A stretch of DNA of 64,000 bases from Marinobacter sp. (GTDB lineage Bacteria > Pseudomonadota > Gammaproteobacteria > Pseudomonadales > Oleiphilaceae), in assembly GCA_030149475.1 (NCBI GenBank), contig JASBRL010000007.1, positions 1 through 64,000 on the forward strand. The letters are read 5' to 3'. This document shows positions 12,079 through 21,502 of the stretch, one piece after another; positions within the stretch are counted from its first letter, which is position 1, and each line of letters opens with the position of its first letter. The position numbers and the translations under genes are program-made. The notes below the pieces were generated by a model that was not told the origin of the DNA, ran no database searches, and saw only the letters and a program-made list of their open reading frames with translations.

Positions 12079-12417
12079 TCAGGCTGATAGCTGATCGGTG
12101 CGAGCAGCCATGATGAAGTCATTGCGGTGAAGACCGCCAATCTTGTGAGTCCACCAGCGGACGGTTACCTTACCATATTCCAGTAATATTGCCGGATGGT
12201 GGTCTTCCGATTCCGCCAGATCACCCACTTTATTGGTGAATGCCTGGGCTTCGGCAAAATTCTTCAGTTTGAACGTACGCTGGAGTTGTTGCTCTCCATC
12301 CAGTGTCACCACCTGCCACTGCGGAATATCCTTTAACAGTGTCTGCTGCTCGTCGGCCGATACCAGAGGCGCATCTGCATTACAGGCCTCGCAGCTTTCC
12401 TCGTTAAGTTTGCTCAT
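12079..12417 (-). CDS. phhB: 4a-hydroxytetrahydrobiopterin dehydratase (pterin-4-alpha-carbinolamine dehydratase)
   Basis: Recycles the pterin cofactor of aromatic amino acid hydroxylases by dehydrating 4a-hydroxytetrahydropterin. Seen: the family motifs ESEDHHPAI and [17 protein letters not shown], with the catalytic histidine pair in DHHP and the WWTH histidine. 112 aa is normal. No phenylalanine hydroxylase (phhA) is adjacent, so the partner, if present, lies elsewhere. The N-terminus carries a Cys-containing stretch ([10 protein letters not shown]) seen in many gammaproteobacterial homologues. The preceding 126 bp to imuA is a divergent promoter region. Confidence 0.95.
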   Translation of the reverse strand: MSKLNEESCEACNADAPLVSADEQQTLLKDIPQWQVVTLDGEQQLQRTFKLKNFAEAQAFTNKVGDLAESEDHHPAILLEYGKVTVRWWTHKIGGLHRNDFIMAARTDQLSA

Positions 12418-12509
12418 AGTGGTTCTCCTTTCCTTTTATAGACGGCTGTAGTGTAAGCGTGGTGACAACCTTCGCTCAGATCAAGGTTGAAATCGGCTCG
12501 TTTTCAGAA

Positions 12510-12529
12510 TACTGTATATTTAAACAGTA
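12510..12529 (+). promoter_or_regulatory. LexA (SOS) box upstream of imuA
   Basis: The sequence fits TACTGT-N8-ACAGTA: the core CTGT (12512-12515), 8 A/T bases, then ACAG (12524-12527), a near-perfect match to the gammaproteobacterial LexA operator. It ends 14 bp before the imuA start and overlaps a possible -10 (TATATT). Its position means imuA-imuB-dnaE2 should be LexA-repressed and induced by DNA damage. Confidence 0.9.
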
Positions 12530-12543
12530 TTTCAGAGAGCTGT

Positions 12544-13269
12544 ATGAGCGACCTACTCAAAAACCTGATTCATGACGCCCGGGTCTGGCAGGGTCACCAA
12601 CACCACAAAACGCTACATCGCAACGAGCCGACCGGTTTCGAGGTTGTAGATTCGGGCCCGTCCCCCCTGGGCTGGCCCCGGGGTGCTCTCAGCGAGTGCC
12701 TGCTGGACCATCACGGCATTGGCGAGTTGCAACTGGTACTGCCGCTGATTCGCCGCCTGAGTCAGGCCGGCAAAACCGTATTCTGGGTTAACCCTCCCTA
12801 TACACCTTATGCCCCGGCATTGGCCCGGGAAGAGATCGTCCTGGATCAGGTCGTGATCATCCACACGGACACCGCCGATGACATGCTCTGGACCCTGGAC
12901 AACTGTCTGCGCTCACCCGTAACGGGGCTGGTGATGGCCTGGCCGAAAAACCTGTCTTCCCGCGGCATACGGCGCCTACAACTGGCTGCTGAGGCTGCTA
13001 GCAATCTCTGCATCCTGTTCCGGGCGGCGAATAATTCCCGGCAAAGTTCTCCGGCCGCCCTGCGTCTGGTGCTGACACCGGCACCACAACACACGCTGGA
13101 GGTCCGTACACTGAAGCGCCGGGGGAACTGGCCGGGCGCTCCCGTCATCCTGGCGATACCTGAGCGCATCGGCATCAACGTGAAAAAAGAAAATCTCGGG
13201 ATACCACCTCATATCGTTCAGGGTCCCTGGCAAGAGCCGGCAACTGATCCCCGGCAGACCCGCGAATAG
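12544..13269 (+). CDS. imuA: Translesion synthesis accessory protein ImuA (SulA/RecA-like)
   Basis: First gene of an SOS mutasome operon. 241 aa with a RecA/SulA-like fold: LGWPRGALSECLLDHHGIGELQLVLPL at ~40-65, then VFWVNPP and a weakly conserved core. In known systems ImuA works with ImuB and DnaE2 in error-prone lesion bypass. I chose the ATG at 12544, behind GAGAG; a frame opening at 12487 would place the LexA operator inside the coding sequence. imuB follows after 25 bp. Confidence 0.85.
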   Translation: MSDLLKNLIHDARVWQGHQHHKTLHRNEPTGFEVVDSGPSPLGWPRGALSECLLDHHGIGELQLVLPLIRRLSQAGKTVFWVNPPYTPYAPALAREEIVLDQVVIIHTDTADDMLWTLDNCLRSPVTGLVMAWPKNLSSRGIRRLQLAAEAASNLCILFRAANNSRQSSPAALRLVLTPAPQHTLEVRTLKRRGNWPGAPVILAIPERIGINVKKENLGIPPHIVQGPWQEPATDPRQTRE

Positions 13270-13294
13270 ATCAGAGCGCCCGGGAATCATCGTC

Positions 13295-14722
13295 ATGCTG
13301 TGGTTATACCTGCACTTCCCTCACCTGTTGCTGGATCACCTTCAACGTTCCCGCAAGGAGACGAGCGCGATGGTGGTCATTACCGAATCCGGCCAGCATG
13401 TACAGCAGGCCTGCCCCGAGGCGCGGAAACAGGGTATCGAGCCCGGGCTTCGCCTCAAAACCGCTCTGAGCCTGGCTACAGAGCTGGCAACAGTGCAGGC
13501 CGACCCCGAACGGGAGCGACTGATACTCGTCCAACAGGCACGCTGGCTATACCGGCATGCGGCTCCCATCACCCTGTACCCACCAGACGGACTGCTCGTG
13601 GAGGCCAGCCGTCTGCAACGACTGTACGGCAGCGTTGACGCACTCTGGGACCGGGTTGAGCGACTCCTGTCCGACCATCAGTTAACCGCATCATTGGCGG
13701 TTGGCCAGACGCCTCTGGCCGCCAGACTCTGCGCCCGGGCTCAGCGGGGTTGTCGCGACCATGGCGATGATACAGCCCTGATGACAGCCCGATTGAAGGC
13801 CCTGCCCCTCGACCATGCCGGCTTTGAGCGCCGGACACTCGAGCGCCTGCTTCGCCTGGGGCTGAGCACCCTGGGGGATGTCTTTGCCCTGCCTCCAACC
13901 GAGCTGGCCCGGCGACTGGCACCGGAAACGCTGATGTACGTACAGAAAATTCAGGGCAACCGACCTGACCCGCAGACAGCCTGGCAGCCCCTTCACCATT
14001 TTGAACAACAGGCCGATTTTATCCACGACATTGAGTATACCGAGGGACTGCTTTTCCCTTTGCAGAGACTGCTGGGCGCTCTGGAGGACGATCTTCGGTG
14101 GCGCCAGCAGGATACCGACCGCCTGTTGCTGCTGTTGCACCATCATCAGTCACCGGCCACCCGGATAACGATAGGCGCTACCGGCCCGGAACACCGTGCC
14201 GAAGCGTTTCTGGACCTGGTTCGGTTACGCTTTGAGCAGCAGTCCCTGGCAGCACCGGTGACCGCCCTGACGCTGCGGGTGAAACGCTTCCTGCCACGCC
14301 ATGAAGCGATCACTCAGGATCTGCTGGGCGATGCGCCAGATCTTCAGGAAGCCTGGCATACCCTGATCAGTCGTTTGCAGATGAAACTGGGCGCATCCAC
14401 CCTGCATCGGCTGGTGCCGCAAGCTGATCATCGGCCGGAACGGGCCTGGACCACACAGGAGCCCGGCCACCGCCAGACCGGTACGCCTGCTGTGGCCGCC
14501 CACCATCATTCCGCCCGACCACTCTGGCTGATGCCTCATCCCCGACCCCTGCAGGAAACACCCGAAGCCTGGCTGGCCGGCCCCGAACGCATCAGTGCCG
14601 GCTGGTGGGATGGTCAGCGGGTACACCGGGATTATTACATCGCCCAACTGGCCAGCGGCGCCCTGGCCTGGGTGTTCCGGGATGTCCGCGAAGGCTGGTT
14701 CATCCATGGCTGGTTTGGATAG
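13295..14722 (+). CDS. imuB: ImuB, catalytically defective Y-family polymerase homologue
   Basis: 475 aa with the DinB/Y-family layout (palm-fingers ~1-170, helix-hairpin-helix region ~180-215 with LGLSTLGDVFALP, little-finger region ~230-380). The N-terminal metal-binding motif, xDMDxFxA in active polymerases, reads here LYLHFPHLLLDHL, so both aspartates are missing; the SLDE motif is replaced by LLVEAS. It is therefore a scaffold rather than a polymerase, as described for ImuB elsewhere, linking DnaE2 to the sliding clamp. It lies between imuA and dnaE2, 5 bp from the latter. Confidence 0.9.
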   Translation: MLWLYLHFPHLLLDHLQRSRKETSAMVVITESGQHVQQACPEARKQGIEPGLRLKTALSLATELATVQADPERERLILVQQARWLYRHAAPITLYPPDGLLVEASRLQRLYGSVDALWDRVERLLSDHQLTASLAVGQTPLAARLCARAQRGCRDHGDDTALMTARLKALPLDHAGFERRTLERLLRLGLSTLGDVFALPPTELARRLAPETLMYVQKIQGNRPDPQTAWQPLHHFEQQADFIHDIEYTEGLLFPLQRLLGALEDDLRWRQQDTDRLLLLLHHHQSPATRITIGATGPEHRAEAFLDLVRLRFEQQSLAAPVTALTLRVKRFLPRHEAITQDLLGDAPDLQEAWHTLISRLQMKLGASTLHRLVPQADHRPERAWTTQEPGHRQTGTPAVAAHHHSARPLWLMPHPRPLQETPEAWLAGPERISAGWWDGQRVHRDYYIAQLASGALAWVFRDVREGWFIHGWFG

Positions 14723-14727
14723 CCGGG

Positions 14728-17700
14728 ATGTCATACGCCGAACTGCACTGTTTCAGCAACTTTACCTTTCTCACCGGAGCCTCTCACCCCGGAGAACTGG
14801 CCGAGCAGGCCCGGGATCTGGGTTACCAGGCTCTGGCGATAACCGATACCTGCTCGGTCGCGGGTATTCCCCGGGCCTGGGCCGCGCTCAAAGACAGTAC
14901 AGTAACGCTGATTACCGGCAGTTACTTTGAACTGAACGAAGCGCCGGCGGGCTTCATGTCGCCAGCGTTTGTGCTGCTGGCCCGCAACCGGACCGGTTAC
15001 GGACAACTCTGCCGGCTGATCACTACGGCCCGCCGCCGGGCGACCAAGGGTGAGTATCAACTGAATCCTGCTGACCTTATCGGGCACAATCTGAGCGAGT
15101 GCCTGTGTCTGTGGCTGCCCCCATCCCACTCGCCGCTGTCAACGGAGCAGATGACAGCCTGCGGGCTCTGGTTGCAAGCATGCTTCCCGGGCAGATTCTG
15201 GATTGCCGCGGTCCGCACACTCGAAGCCGGTGAGACGGACTATCTGGCCCGACTGGAACGCCTGGCCGAGCGGTTGCAATGCCGGATCACCGCCGCCGGA
15301 CAGGTCCATACGCACAGTCGGGCTCGCCAGCCACTGCAGGATGTGCTTACAGCGATTCGTCATCGCACCACCCTGGACCAGGCCGGATATTACCTGTTCC
15401 AGAACGGTGAGCGTTATCTGCGGCCACTGGCCGTTCTCCAGCGACTGTTTCCCGCCGCCTGGCTGACAGAAACCCTGATCATTGCACAGCAGTGTCAGTT
15501 TGACCCCGGCAGCCTCTGCTATGAATATCCCCCGGATCTGGTTCCGCGGGGACAGACACCCGCCGCCTATCTCCGCCAGCTGACGTCAGCTGGCAGCCAG
15601 CGGCGCTACCCGGATGGAGTCCCCGCCCCGGTTCAGGCGCTGATCGAGAAAGAGCTCGGGCTGATTGGCGAGATGGCGTACGAACATTATTTCCTGACCA
15701 TTCATGACATCGTCGAGTTTGCCCGCGGCGAGGGCATTCTTTGTCAGGGGCGCGGCTCGGCTGCCAATTCCGCCGTATGCTACTGCCTCGGCATCACAGA
15801 AGTCGATCCCTCCCGGGTGGAGTTGCTGTTTGAGCGTTTCATTTCAAAGGATCGTAATGAGCCGCCGGATATTGATGTGGACTTCGAGCATGAGCGGCGT
15901 GAGGAGGTGATCCAGTATATCTATCGCCGCTACGGTCGTGAGCGGGCGGCGCTGGCGGCTACGGTGATCCGCTACCGGCCCCGCAGTGCCATTCGTGATG
16001 TGGGCAAGGCCCTGGGGTTTGATCCGGTGCTGGTGGAACAACTGTTAAACGGCATCGACTGGCGAGACCGGGAAACCGACTGGCGCCAGCAGATAATAGA
16101 CAAGAACCTGACCCGCAACCCCCGGGTTGCAGACCAGTTTTTCACGCTGGTGACAACCCTGCTGGGCTTTCCCCGACACCTGTCCCAGCACGTCGGAGGG
16201 TTCGTCATCAGCGCCGGCCCGCTGGCCGAACTGGTGCCTGTGGAAAATGCCGCCATGCCGGACCGCACCGTCATCCAGTGGGACAAGGACGACCTGGAAA
16301 GCCTGGGACTGATGAAGGTGGATATCCTGGCCCTGGGCATGCTCTCGGCTATCCGCAAAGCTCTGGAGTTGGTCAGCACGCTCCGGGGACGCTCCGTCAG
16401 CATGCCGGACATTCCCCCGGAAGACCCGGCGGTATATGCCATGCTGCAAGCGGGCGACAGCATGGGCGTGTTTCAGGTGGAATCCCGCGCCCAGATGAAT
16501 ATGCTGCCCCGGCTGAAACCCTCGACCTACTACGACCTGGTTATTGAAGTTGCGATTGTGCGGCCAGGTCCGATCCAGGGCGATATAGTGCACCCCTACC
16601 TGCGCCGTAAACATGGCCTGGAGCCGGTGGACTATCCCAACCCGGCCGTGCGACAGGTTCTGGAGCGAACACTCGGTGTGCCCATATTCCAGGAACAGGT
16701 TATCAAACTGGCGATGGTGGCCGCCGGCTTCAGTGGCGGTGAGGCCGATCAGCTGCGTCGGGCCATGGCCGCCTGGAAAGCCCACGGCGACCTGACACCG
16801 TTTAGGGAACGGCTCATTCAGGGCATGCTCGAACGCGGTCATAATGCCGACTTTGCCGAACGCCTGTACCAGCAGATCTGTGGTTTTGGCGGTTATGGCT
16901 TTCCCGAGTCGCATGCCGCCAGCTTTGCGTTGCTGGTGTATGTATCGGCCTGGCTCAAGTGTCATTATCCGGCAGCATTCTGCTGCGCCCTGCTCAACAG
17001 CCAGCCCATGGGGTTTTATTCGCCGTCACAACTGGTGCAGGATGCCCGTCGTCACGGGGTAACCGTACACCCGGTTGATATCAATCAGAGTCAGTGGGAA
17101 CACACGCTGGAGGATGGCGGCCATAGCTTGCGGCTGGGGCTGCGGCTGGTTCGCGGTCTGTCGGCCCGGGCGGGGAAAACGGTGGTCAGTGAGCGCCCCG
17201 TTTCAGGCTATCGGGACATGGCTCAGGTCCACATCCGTTGCCGACTCAGCCAGAGCGACATGGAAAAACTCGCCGGTGCCGGTACATTCGGGGTCTTTAC
17301 CCATAATCGGCATCAGGCCTACTGGCAATTACTCGCCCACGAGGACAGCTTGCCGCTGGCACTGAATGATGGACAAGGTGATTCCCGGTCCGATGCCTCC
17401 ACCGAACGGCCGGAGCCGGAAGAGCCGGCTTTGCCCCGACCCACCGAAGCCCAGACGGTACTGGCCGACTACGCCAGCCAGGGCCTGAGCCTGGGGCGTC
17501 ATCCGCTGGCCCTGTTACGTCAGCAGGGGTATTTCCGTCATTGTCTGGATGCACAGCAGTTAACACGGGCGGAATCGGGCCGCCCGGTTCAGGTGGCCGG
17601 TCTGGTGACTGGCCGGCAACGCCCGGGCTCAGCCGCCGGGGTTACCTTTGTGACCCTGGAGGACGAAACCGGCAACATCAACGTGGTGGTCTGGCTCAAC

Positions 17701-17862
17701 ACGGCCCGCCGACAGCGCCGCCCATTACTGACGGCTCGTTTGCTGCACGTGAAAGGTACCCTGGAACGGGAGGGCGATATTGTTCATGTAATCGCCGGCA
17801 AACTGTCTGATCTGAGCCATCTGATTCAGACCATGAACGTCCCCTCCCGGGACTTTCAGTAA
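14728..17862 (+). CDS. dnaE2: Error-prone DNA polymerase (alpha-subunit paralogue)
   Basis: C-family replicative-type polymerase used for damage-induced mutagenesis. Domains in order: PHP (~1-200, opening ELHCFSNFTFLTGASHP), palm/fingers with catalytic aspartates in PDIDVDF (D381, D383) and MKVDILALGML (D532), helix-hairpin-helix, and a C-terminal OB fold (VQVAGLVTGRQ...VTFVTLEDETGNI). 1044 aa is typical of DnaE2 and shorter than DnaE1. The ATG at 14728 follows the imuB stop by 5 bp and matches the family start; a longer frame inside imuB is rejected. LexA control through the imuA operator is inferred. Confidence 0.95.
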   Translation: MSYAELHCFSNFTFLTGASHPGELAEQARDLGYQALAITDTCSVAGIPRAWAALKDSTVTLITGSYFELNEAPAGFMSPAFVLLARNRTGYGQLCRLITTARRRATKGEYQLNPADLIGHNLSECLCLWLPPSHSPLSTEQMTACGLWLQACFPGRFWIAAVRTLEAGETDYLARLERLAERLQCRITAAGQVHTHSRARQPLQDVLTAIRHRTTLDQAGYYLFQNGERYLRPLAVLQRLFPAAWLTETLIIAQQCQFDPGSLCYEYPPDLVPRGQTPAAYLRQLTSAGSQRRYPDGVPAPVQALIEKELGLIGEMAYEHYFLTIHDIVEFARGEGILCQGRGSAANSAVCYCLGITEVDPSRVELLFERFISKDRNEPPDIDVDFEHERREEVIQYIYRRYGRERAALAATVIRYRPRSAIRDVGKALGFDPVLVEQLLNGIDWRDRETDWRQQIIDKNLTRNPRVADQFFTLVTTLLGFPRHLSQHVGGFVISAGPLAELVPVENAAMPDRTVIQWDKDDLESLGLMKVDILALGMLSAIRKALELVSTLRGRSVSMPDIPPEDPAVYAMLQAGDSMGVFQVESRAQMNMLPRLKPSTYYDLVIEVAIVRPGPIQGDIVHPYLRRKHGLEPVDYPNPAVRQVLERTLGVPIFQEQVIKLAMVAAGFSGGEADQLRRAMAAWKAHGDLTPFRERLIQGMLERGHNADFAERLYQQICGFGGYGFPESHAASFALLVYVSAWLKCHYPAAFCCALLNSQPMGFYSPSQLVQDARRHGVTVHPVDINQSQWEHTLEDGGHSLRLGLRLVRGLSARAGKTVVSERPVSGYRDMAQVHIRCRLSQSDMEKLAGAGTFGVFTHNRHQAYWQLLAHEDSLPLALNDGQGDSRSDASTERPEPEEPALPRPTEAQTVLADYASQGLSLGRHPLALLRQQGYFRHCLDAQQLTRAESGRPVQVAGLVTGRQRPGSAAGVTFVTLEDETGNINVVVWLNTARRQRRPLLTARLLHVKGTLEREGDIVHVIAGKLSDLSHLIQTMNVPSRDFQ

Positions 17863-17867
17863 CTGGA

Positions 17868-17888
17868 TGTCCCGCTCTGGACGGGACA
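17868..17888. terminator. Hairpin between convergent dnaE2 and oadB
   Basis: TGTCCCG pairs with CGGGACA across a 7-nt loop in the 32-bp gap between two convergent genes. The position suits a bidirectional terminator, but no U-tract is seen on either strand. Confidence 0.4.
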
Positions 17889-17894
17889 CGAACA

Positions 17895-19217
17895 CTACCC
17901 CAACAGCTTGATCATCACACCGGCGGCTACCGCCGACCCGATGACACCAGCCACATTAGGCCCCATGGCGTGCATCAGCAGAAAGTTCTGGGGATTGGCA
18001 TCCAGGCCAACCTTGTTGGAGACTCGCGCCGCCATGGGCACCGCCGATACCCCGGCCGAGCCAATCAACGGGTTGATCGCCTCCTTGCTGAACACATTCA
18101 GCAGTTTCGCCATCAACACGCCGGCCGCTGTGCCCACACAGAACGCCGCCATCCCCAGCAACAGGATACCCAGGGTCTGCAAATCGAGGAATTTGTCGGC
18201 GCTGAGCTTCGACCCCACCGACAGCCCCAGGAAGATGGTGACGATATTGATCAGGGCATTCTGGGAAGTATCACTCAAACGCTCCACCACACCACATTCT
18301 CGCAGCAGGTTGCCAAAGCAGAACATCCCCAGCAGTGGCGCCGCATCCGGCAGGAACAGAACCACCGCGATCAGCACCACCATCGGGAAGGCAATTTTCT
18401 CTTTCCGGCTGACCGGTCGCAGTTGCGACATCTTGATTGCCCGCTCTTTCTTTGACGTCAACGCCTTCATAATCGGCGGCTGGATCATCGGCACCAGCGC
18501 CATGTAGGAATAGGCCGCCACCGCGATCGCACCCAGCAGGTGCGGCGCCAGAATACTGGCCACGTAGATGGACGTCGGGCCATCGGCACCGCCGATAATT
18601 CCCACGGCCGCCGCCTCCAGGATGGTGAAATCCATGGTCCCGGACATATCCAGCAGCGCAGCTCCAATGATCGTACCGAAAATGCCAAACTGGGCTGCCG
18701 CCCCCAGCAGGAGCGTTTTGGGGTTGGCAAGCAGTGGACCGAAATCGGTCATCGAGCCGACCCCCATGAAAATAATCAGCGGCGCGGCCCCACTGGCGAT
18801 CGATACCGTGTAGAAGTTGTACAGCATGCCGTTGGTGTAACCCAGGGTCTGGGCAACTACATTGGCCTGCTGCACAATGTCATATCCGGCAATCTTGTAT
18901 GCATGCTTGAGAGCGTCAAGCAGATCCGGAGTGATCGACTGACCAGCCTGATAGGCCACGTCCAGAACACCCGCCATCGCCGCAATTACCTCGGGCTTGC
19001 CAAAATGAATAGCATTCTCCGCAGCTGAAAGCGCCAGACCGGCTTCCGGGATGTTCGCAAGAATACCGCCGAAACCAATCGGCACCAGCAACAAGGGCTC
19101 AAATCCCTTGCGGATGGCCAGGAACAGCAGCAGCAGGCCCACACAGATCATAAAGAACTGGCCGGGCTCCAGGTTGAACAGACCGCTACCCGTCCACAGT
19201 GTCATTATCTTTTCCAT
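17895..19217 (-). CDS. oadB: Sodium-pumping oxaloacetate decarboxylase, beta subunit
   Basis: Integral membrane subunit that decarboxylates carboxybiotin and exports Na+. 440 aa with about 9-11 hydrophobic segments. The conserved [13 protein letters not shown] motif holds the aspartate needed for Na+ coupling in the family, and the C-terminal [18 protein letters not shown] and [22 protein letters not shown] motifs are intact. It ends an oadG-oadA-oadB operon, 12 bp after oadA. An AAGGG ribosome-binding site lies upstream of the ATG. Specificity for oxaloacetate rather than methylmalonyl-CoA comes from the fused alpha subunit beside it. Confidence 0.96.
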   Translation of the reverse strand: MEKIMTLWTGSGLFNLEPGQFFMICVGLLLLFLAIRKGFEPLLLVPIGFGGILANIPEAGLALSAAENAIHFGKPEVIAAMAGVLDVAYQAGQSITPDLLDALKHAYKIAGYDIVQQANVVAQTLGYTNGMLYNFYTVSIASGAAPLIIFMGVGSMTDFGPLLANPKTLLLGAAAQFGIFGTIIGAALLDMSGTMDFTILEAAAVGIIGGADGPTSIYVASILAPHLLGAIAVAAYSYMALVPMIQPPIMKALTSKKERAIKMSQLRPVSRKEKIAFPMVVLIAVVLFLPDAAPLLGMFCFGNLLRECGVVERLSDTSQNALINIVTIFLGLSVGSKLSADKFLDLQTLGILLLGMAAFCVGTAAGVLMAKLLNVFSKEAINPLIGSAGVSAVPMAARVSNKVGLDANPQNFLLMHAMGPNVAGVIGSAVAAGVMIKLLG

Positions 19218-19229
19218 GAAATCCGGCCC

Positions 19230-21020
19230 TTATCCGATTGTCAGCAATTCATCGTCGGCGGCAACCGCGTCACCGACCTTGATGAAAACTTCACCGACCG
19301 TGCCGGATCGTGCTGCCCGGATCTCGGTTTCCATCTTCATGGCTTCGAGGATAATCAGAACATCACCCTCTTCCACCGGGTCTCCTGGTGAAACCTGGAC
19401 CCTGAAGATATTACCGCCCAGCGGTGCGAGTACCGGTTCACCCGCCCCCGGAGCCGGTGCTGGTGCCGCGCCAACGGGCGCCACCACGCCACCCCTGGCC
19501 TCGATGGCGGTAAGATCGCCGCCCGCCGACACCGCAACCACGTATTCGCGGTCGTTAACGGTGACGGTGTAGGTTTCCGGTCCGACGACATGACCGGCGG
19601 GGGCCGCACTGACCAGATCGTCTGCCGCAGGAACCGGCTCGAATGCGGAAGGATTTCCCCGGTTTTGCAGGAATTTCAGGCCGATCTGTGGAAACAGGGC
19701 GTAGGTCAGTACGTCTTCCTCAACCTGATCGGCCAGCTTGATGCCCTTCTCGTTGGCGAGGCTGTCGAGCTCGTCCGAGAGCCGGATCATCTCCGCCTCA
19801 AGCAGATCCGCCGGACGGCAGGTAATCGGCTCTTTGCCTTCCAGCACCCGTGCCTGAAGTGCCTGGTTGAACCCGGCCGGCGCCGATCCGTATTCGCCTT
19901 TCAGAATGGCGGCGGTTTCCCTGGAAATTGACTTGTAGCGCTCGCCGGTCAGTACGTTCAGCACTGCCTGAGTGCCGACAATTTGCGACGTGGGTGTCAC
20001 CAGCGGTATATACCCCAGATCCTCGCGGACGTTCGGAATTTCTGCCAGCACCTCGTCAAACCTGGTCAGCGCGTTCTGCTCGCGTAGCTGGCTCTCCATA
20101 TTGGTCAGCATGCCACCCGGCACCTGCGCGGTGAGGATTCGTGAGTCAATACCCCGCAGACTGCCTTCGAACCGGGCGTATTTTTTCCGGACTTCGCGGA
20201 AGTAACCGGCAATATCTTCCAGAAGACCGAGATCCAGCCCGGTATCCCGGTCAGTACCTTCGAGAATGGCCACAACCGCTTCCGTGGGTGAATGCCCGTA
20301 GGTCATGCTCATGGACGAAATGGCGGTATCAACATTGTCGATACCCGCCTCTGCCGCCTTGAGCGCAGTGGCGGTGGACATACCCGTGGTGGCATGGCAC
20401 TGCATGTGGACCGGCACCTTCAACGCCTTTTTAAGCCGGGTCACCAGCTCAAAGGCGACGTAGGGTTTAAGCAGGCCGGCCATGTCCTTGATCGCAATGG
20501 AGTCAGCGCCCATGGACTCGATGTTTTTGGCCAGATCGACCCACATCTCGACGGTGTGAACCGGACTGACCGTGTAGGAGATAGTCCCCTGAGCATGCTT
20601 GCCAGTCTGACGTACCGCCTTGATGGCCGTTTCCAGGTTACGGGGATCGTTCATGGCATCAAAAATACGAAACACATCTACACCGTTGGCCGCTGCCCGA
20701 TCCACAAAACGCTCAACCACATCATCCGCGTAATGGCGATAGCCCAGGAGGTTCTGGCCGCGCAGCAGCATTTGCTGGGGGGTGTTGGGCATAGCTTTTT
20801 TCAGCTGGCGAATACGCTCCCAGGGATCTTCACCAAGGTACCGGATACAGGCGTCGAACGTCGCGCCGCCCCAGGATTCCAGCGACCAGAAACCAACTCT
20901 GTCGAGCTTCTCGGCAATTGGCAGCATATCGTCCAGACGCATACGGGTCGCAAGCAGCGACTGGTGGGCGTCACGCAGAATTACGTCCGTGATGCCCAAC
21001 GGTTTTTTAGTATCGCTCAT
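19230..21020 (-). CDS. oadA: Oxaloacetate decarboxylase, alpha subunit (carboxyltransferase plus biotin carrier)
   Basis: Transfers the carboxyl group of oxaloacetate to biotin. Seen: an N-terminal carboxyltransferase TIM barrel ([17 protein letters not shown]; metal and substrate motifs [11 protein letters not shown] and [11 protein letters not shown]), a conserved carboxylase middle domain, an Ala/Pro-rich linker ([11 protein letters not shown]), and a C-terminal biotinyl domain with EAMKMET (biotinyl lysine K562). 596 aa is normal for OadA. It is 42 bp from oadG and 12 bp from oadB. Confidence 0.97.
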   Translation of the reverse strand: MSDTKKPLGITDVILRDAHQSLLATRMRLDDMLPIAEKLDRVGFWSLESWGGATFDACIRYLGEDPWERIRQLKKAMPNTPQQMLLRGQNLLGYRHYADDVVERFVDRAAANGVDVFRIFDAMNDPRNLETAIKAVRQTGKHAQGTISYTVSPVHTVEMWVDLAKNIESMGADSIAIKDMAGLLKPYVAFELVTRLKKALKVPVHMQCHATTGMSTATALKAAEAGIDNVDTAISSMSMTYGHSPTEAVVAILEGTDRDTGLDLGLLEDIAGYFREVRKKYARFEGSLRGIDSRILTAQVPGGMLTNMESQLREQNALTRFDEVLAEIPNVREDLGYIPLVTPTSQIVGTQAVLNVLTGERYKSISRETAAILKGEYGSAPAGFNQALQARVLEGKEPITCRPADLLEAEMIRLSDELDSLANEKGIKLADQVEEDVLTYALFPQIGLKFLQNRGNPSAFEPVPAADDLVSAAPAGHVVGPETYTVTVNDREYVVAVSAGGDLTAIEARGGVVAPVGAAPAPAPGAGEPVLAPLGGNIFRVQVSPGDPVEEGDVLIILEAMKMETEIRAARSGTVGEVFIKVGDAVAADDELLTIG

Positions 21021-21062
21021 CGTGTCAGCCTTTTTGCTTAAGATTGCCCGGTGGGGCTCCGG

Positions 21063-21314
21063 TTACTTTTTATGTCGTGAACGATATTGCGCAATGGCTT
21101 GCCTGATCGCTTCAGCAACGTCCGGATCAACCGGAGAAGAAGTCGGAGTTCGGTGACGGGAGGAGCGCACCGTTGACGCGGGCTCCGGGTCGGAATAGCG
21201 GGCAATGACCTTTGACATCAGCAAAGTGGCAAAGACCAGGATAATCAGGAAGGTAAAAACAAATCCCATGCCGGCGATCATCAGCTCAACGGCCTGCGAC
21301 ATCAGCTCATTCAT
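21063..21314 (-). CDS. oadG: Oxaloacetate decarboxylase, gamma subunit
   Basis: 83 aa: one membrane helix (~12-35, MIAGMGFVFTFLIILVFATL) followed by a hydrophilic Pro/Ser-rich linker and a short helical tail (VDPDVAEAIRQAIAQYRSRH) typical of OadG, which assembles the complex. First gene of oadGAB. It sits downstream of a candidate promoter and two inverted repeats (21373-21432). Confidence 0.92.
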   Translation of the reverse strand: MNELMSQAVELMIAGMGFVFTFLIILVFATLLMSKVIARYSDPEPASTVRSSRHRTPTSSPVDPDVAEAIRQAIAQYRSRHKK

Positions 21315-21372
21315 AATCTGCTACCTGCGATGTTATTTATTTTTTCGAACAGCCGCTCCGTGCCATTCGCGT

Positions 21373-21391
21373 GTCCGGTCTGAGACCGGAC
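21373..21391. promoter_or_regulatory. Perfect inverted repeat in the oadG leader
   Basis: GTCCGGTCT and AGACCGGAC are perfect 9-bp inverted arms with a single-base centre. The element lies 13-31 bp downstream of the proposed -10, so it would sit in the first part of the transcript. It could be a repressor operator or an early RNA hairpin. A second pair, ACCGGT-N5-ACCGGT, lies beside it and overlaps the -10. Confidence 0.5.
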
Positions 21392-21403
21392 GAAATCACC
21401 GGT

Positions 21404-21432
21404 AATCTACCGGTTTAAAAACATTACAGCAA
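21404..21432 (-). promoter_or_regulatory. Candidate sigma-70 promoter for oadGAB
   Basis: The minus strand reads TTGCTG (-35, 21427-21432), a 17-bp spacer, then TAGATT (-10, 21404-21409). Spacing is ideal and both hexamers match consensus at four positions or more. It would give a leader of about 80 nt containing the inverted repeat at 21373-21391. Confidence 0.5.
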
Positions 21433-21502
21433 CTTAATGGTCACAGGACTTCCTTTGCGCAAGTAGTACCGGTCCGTTCGTACAGTCCGCCCTATCGCGA
21501 CG

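Noticed and set aside
12487-12543. Longer N-terminus of ImuA
   Set aside because: It would place the LexA operator within the coding sequence, and family members start at the later ATG, which has a ribosome-binding site.
14605-14727. Longer N-terminus of DnaE2 inside imuB
   Set aside because: The extra 41 residues have no similarity to the PHP domain start, which begins exactly after the ATG at 14728.
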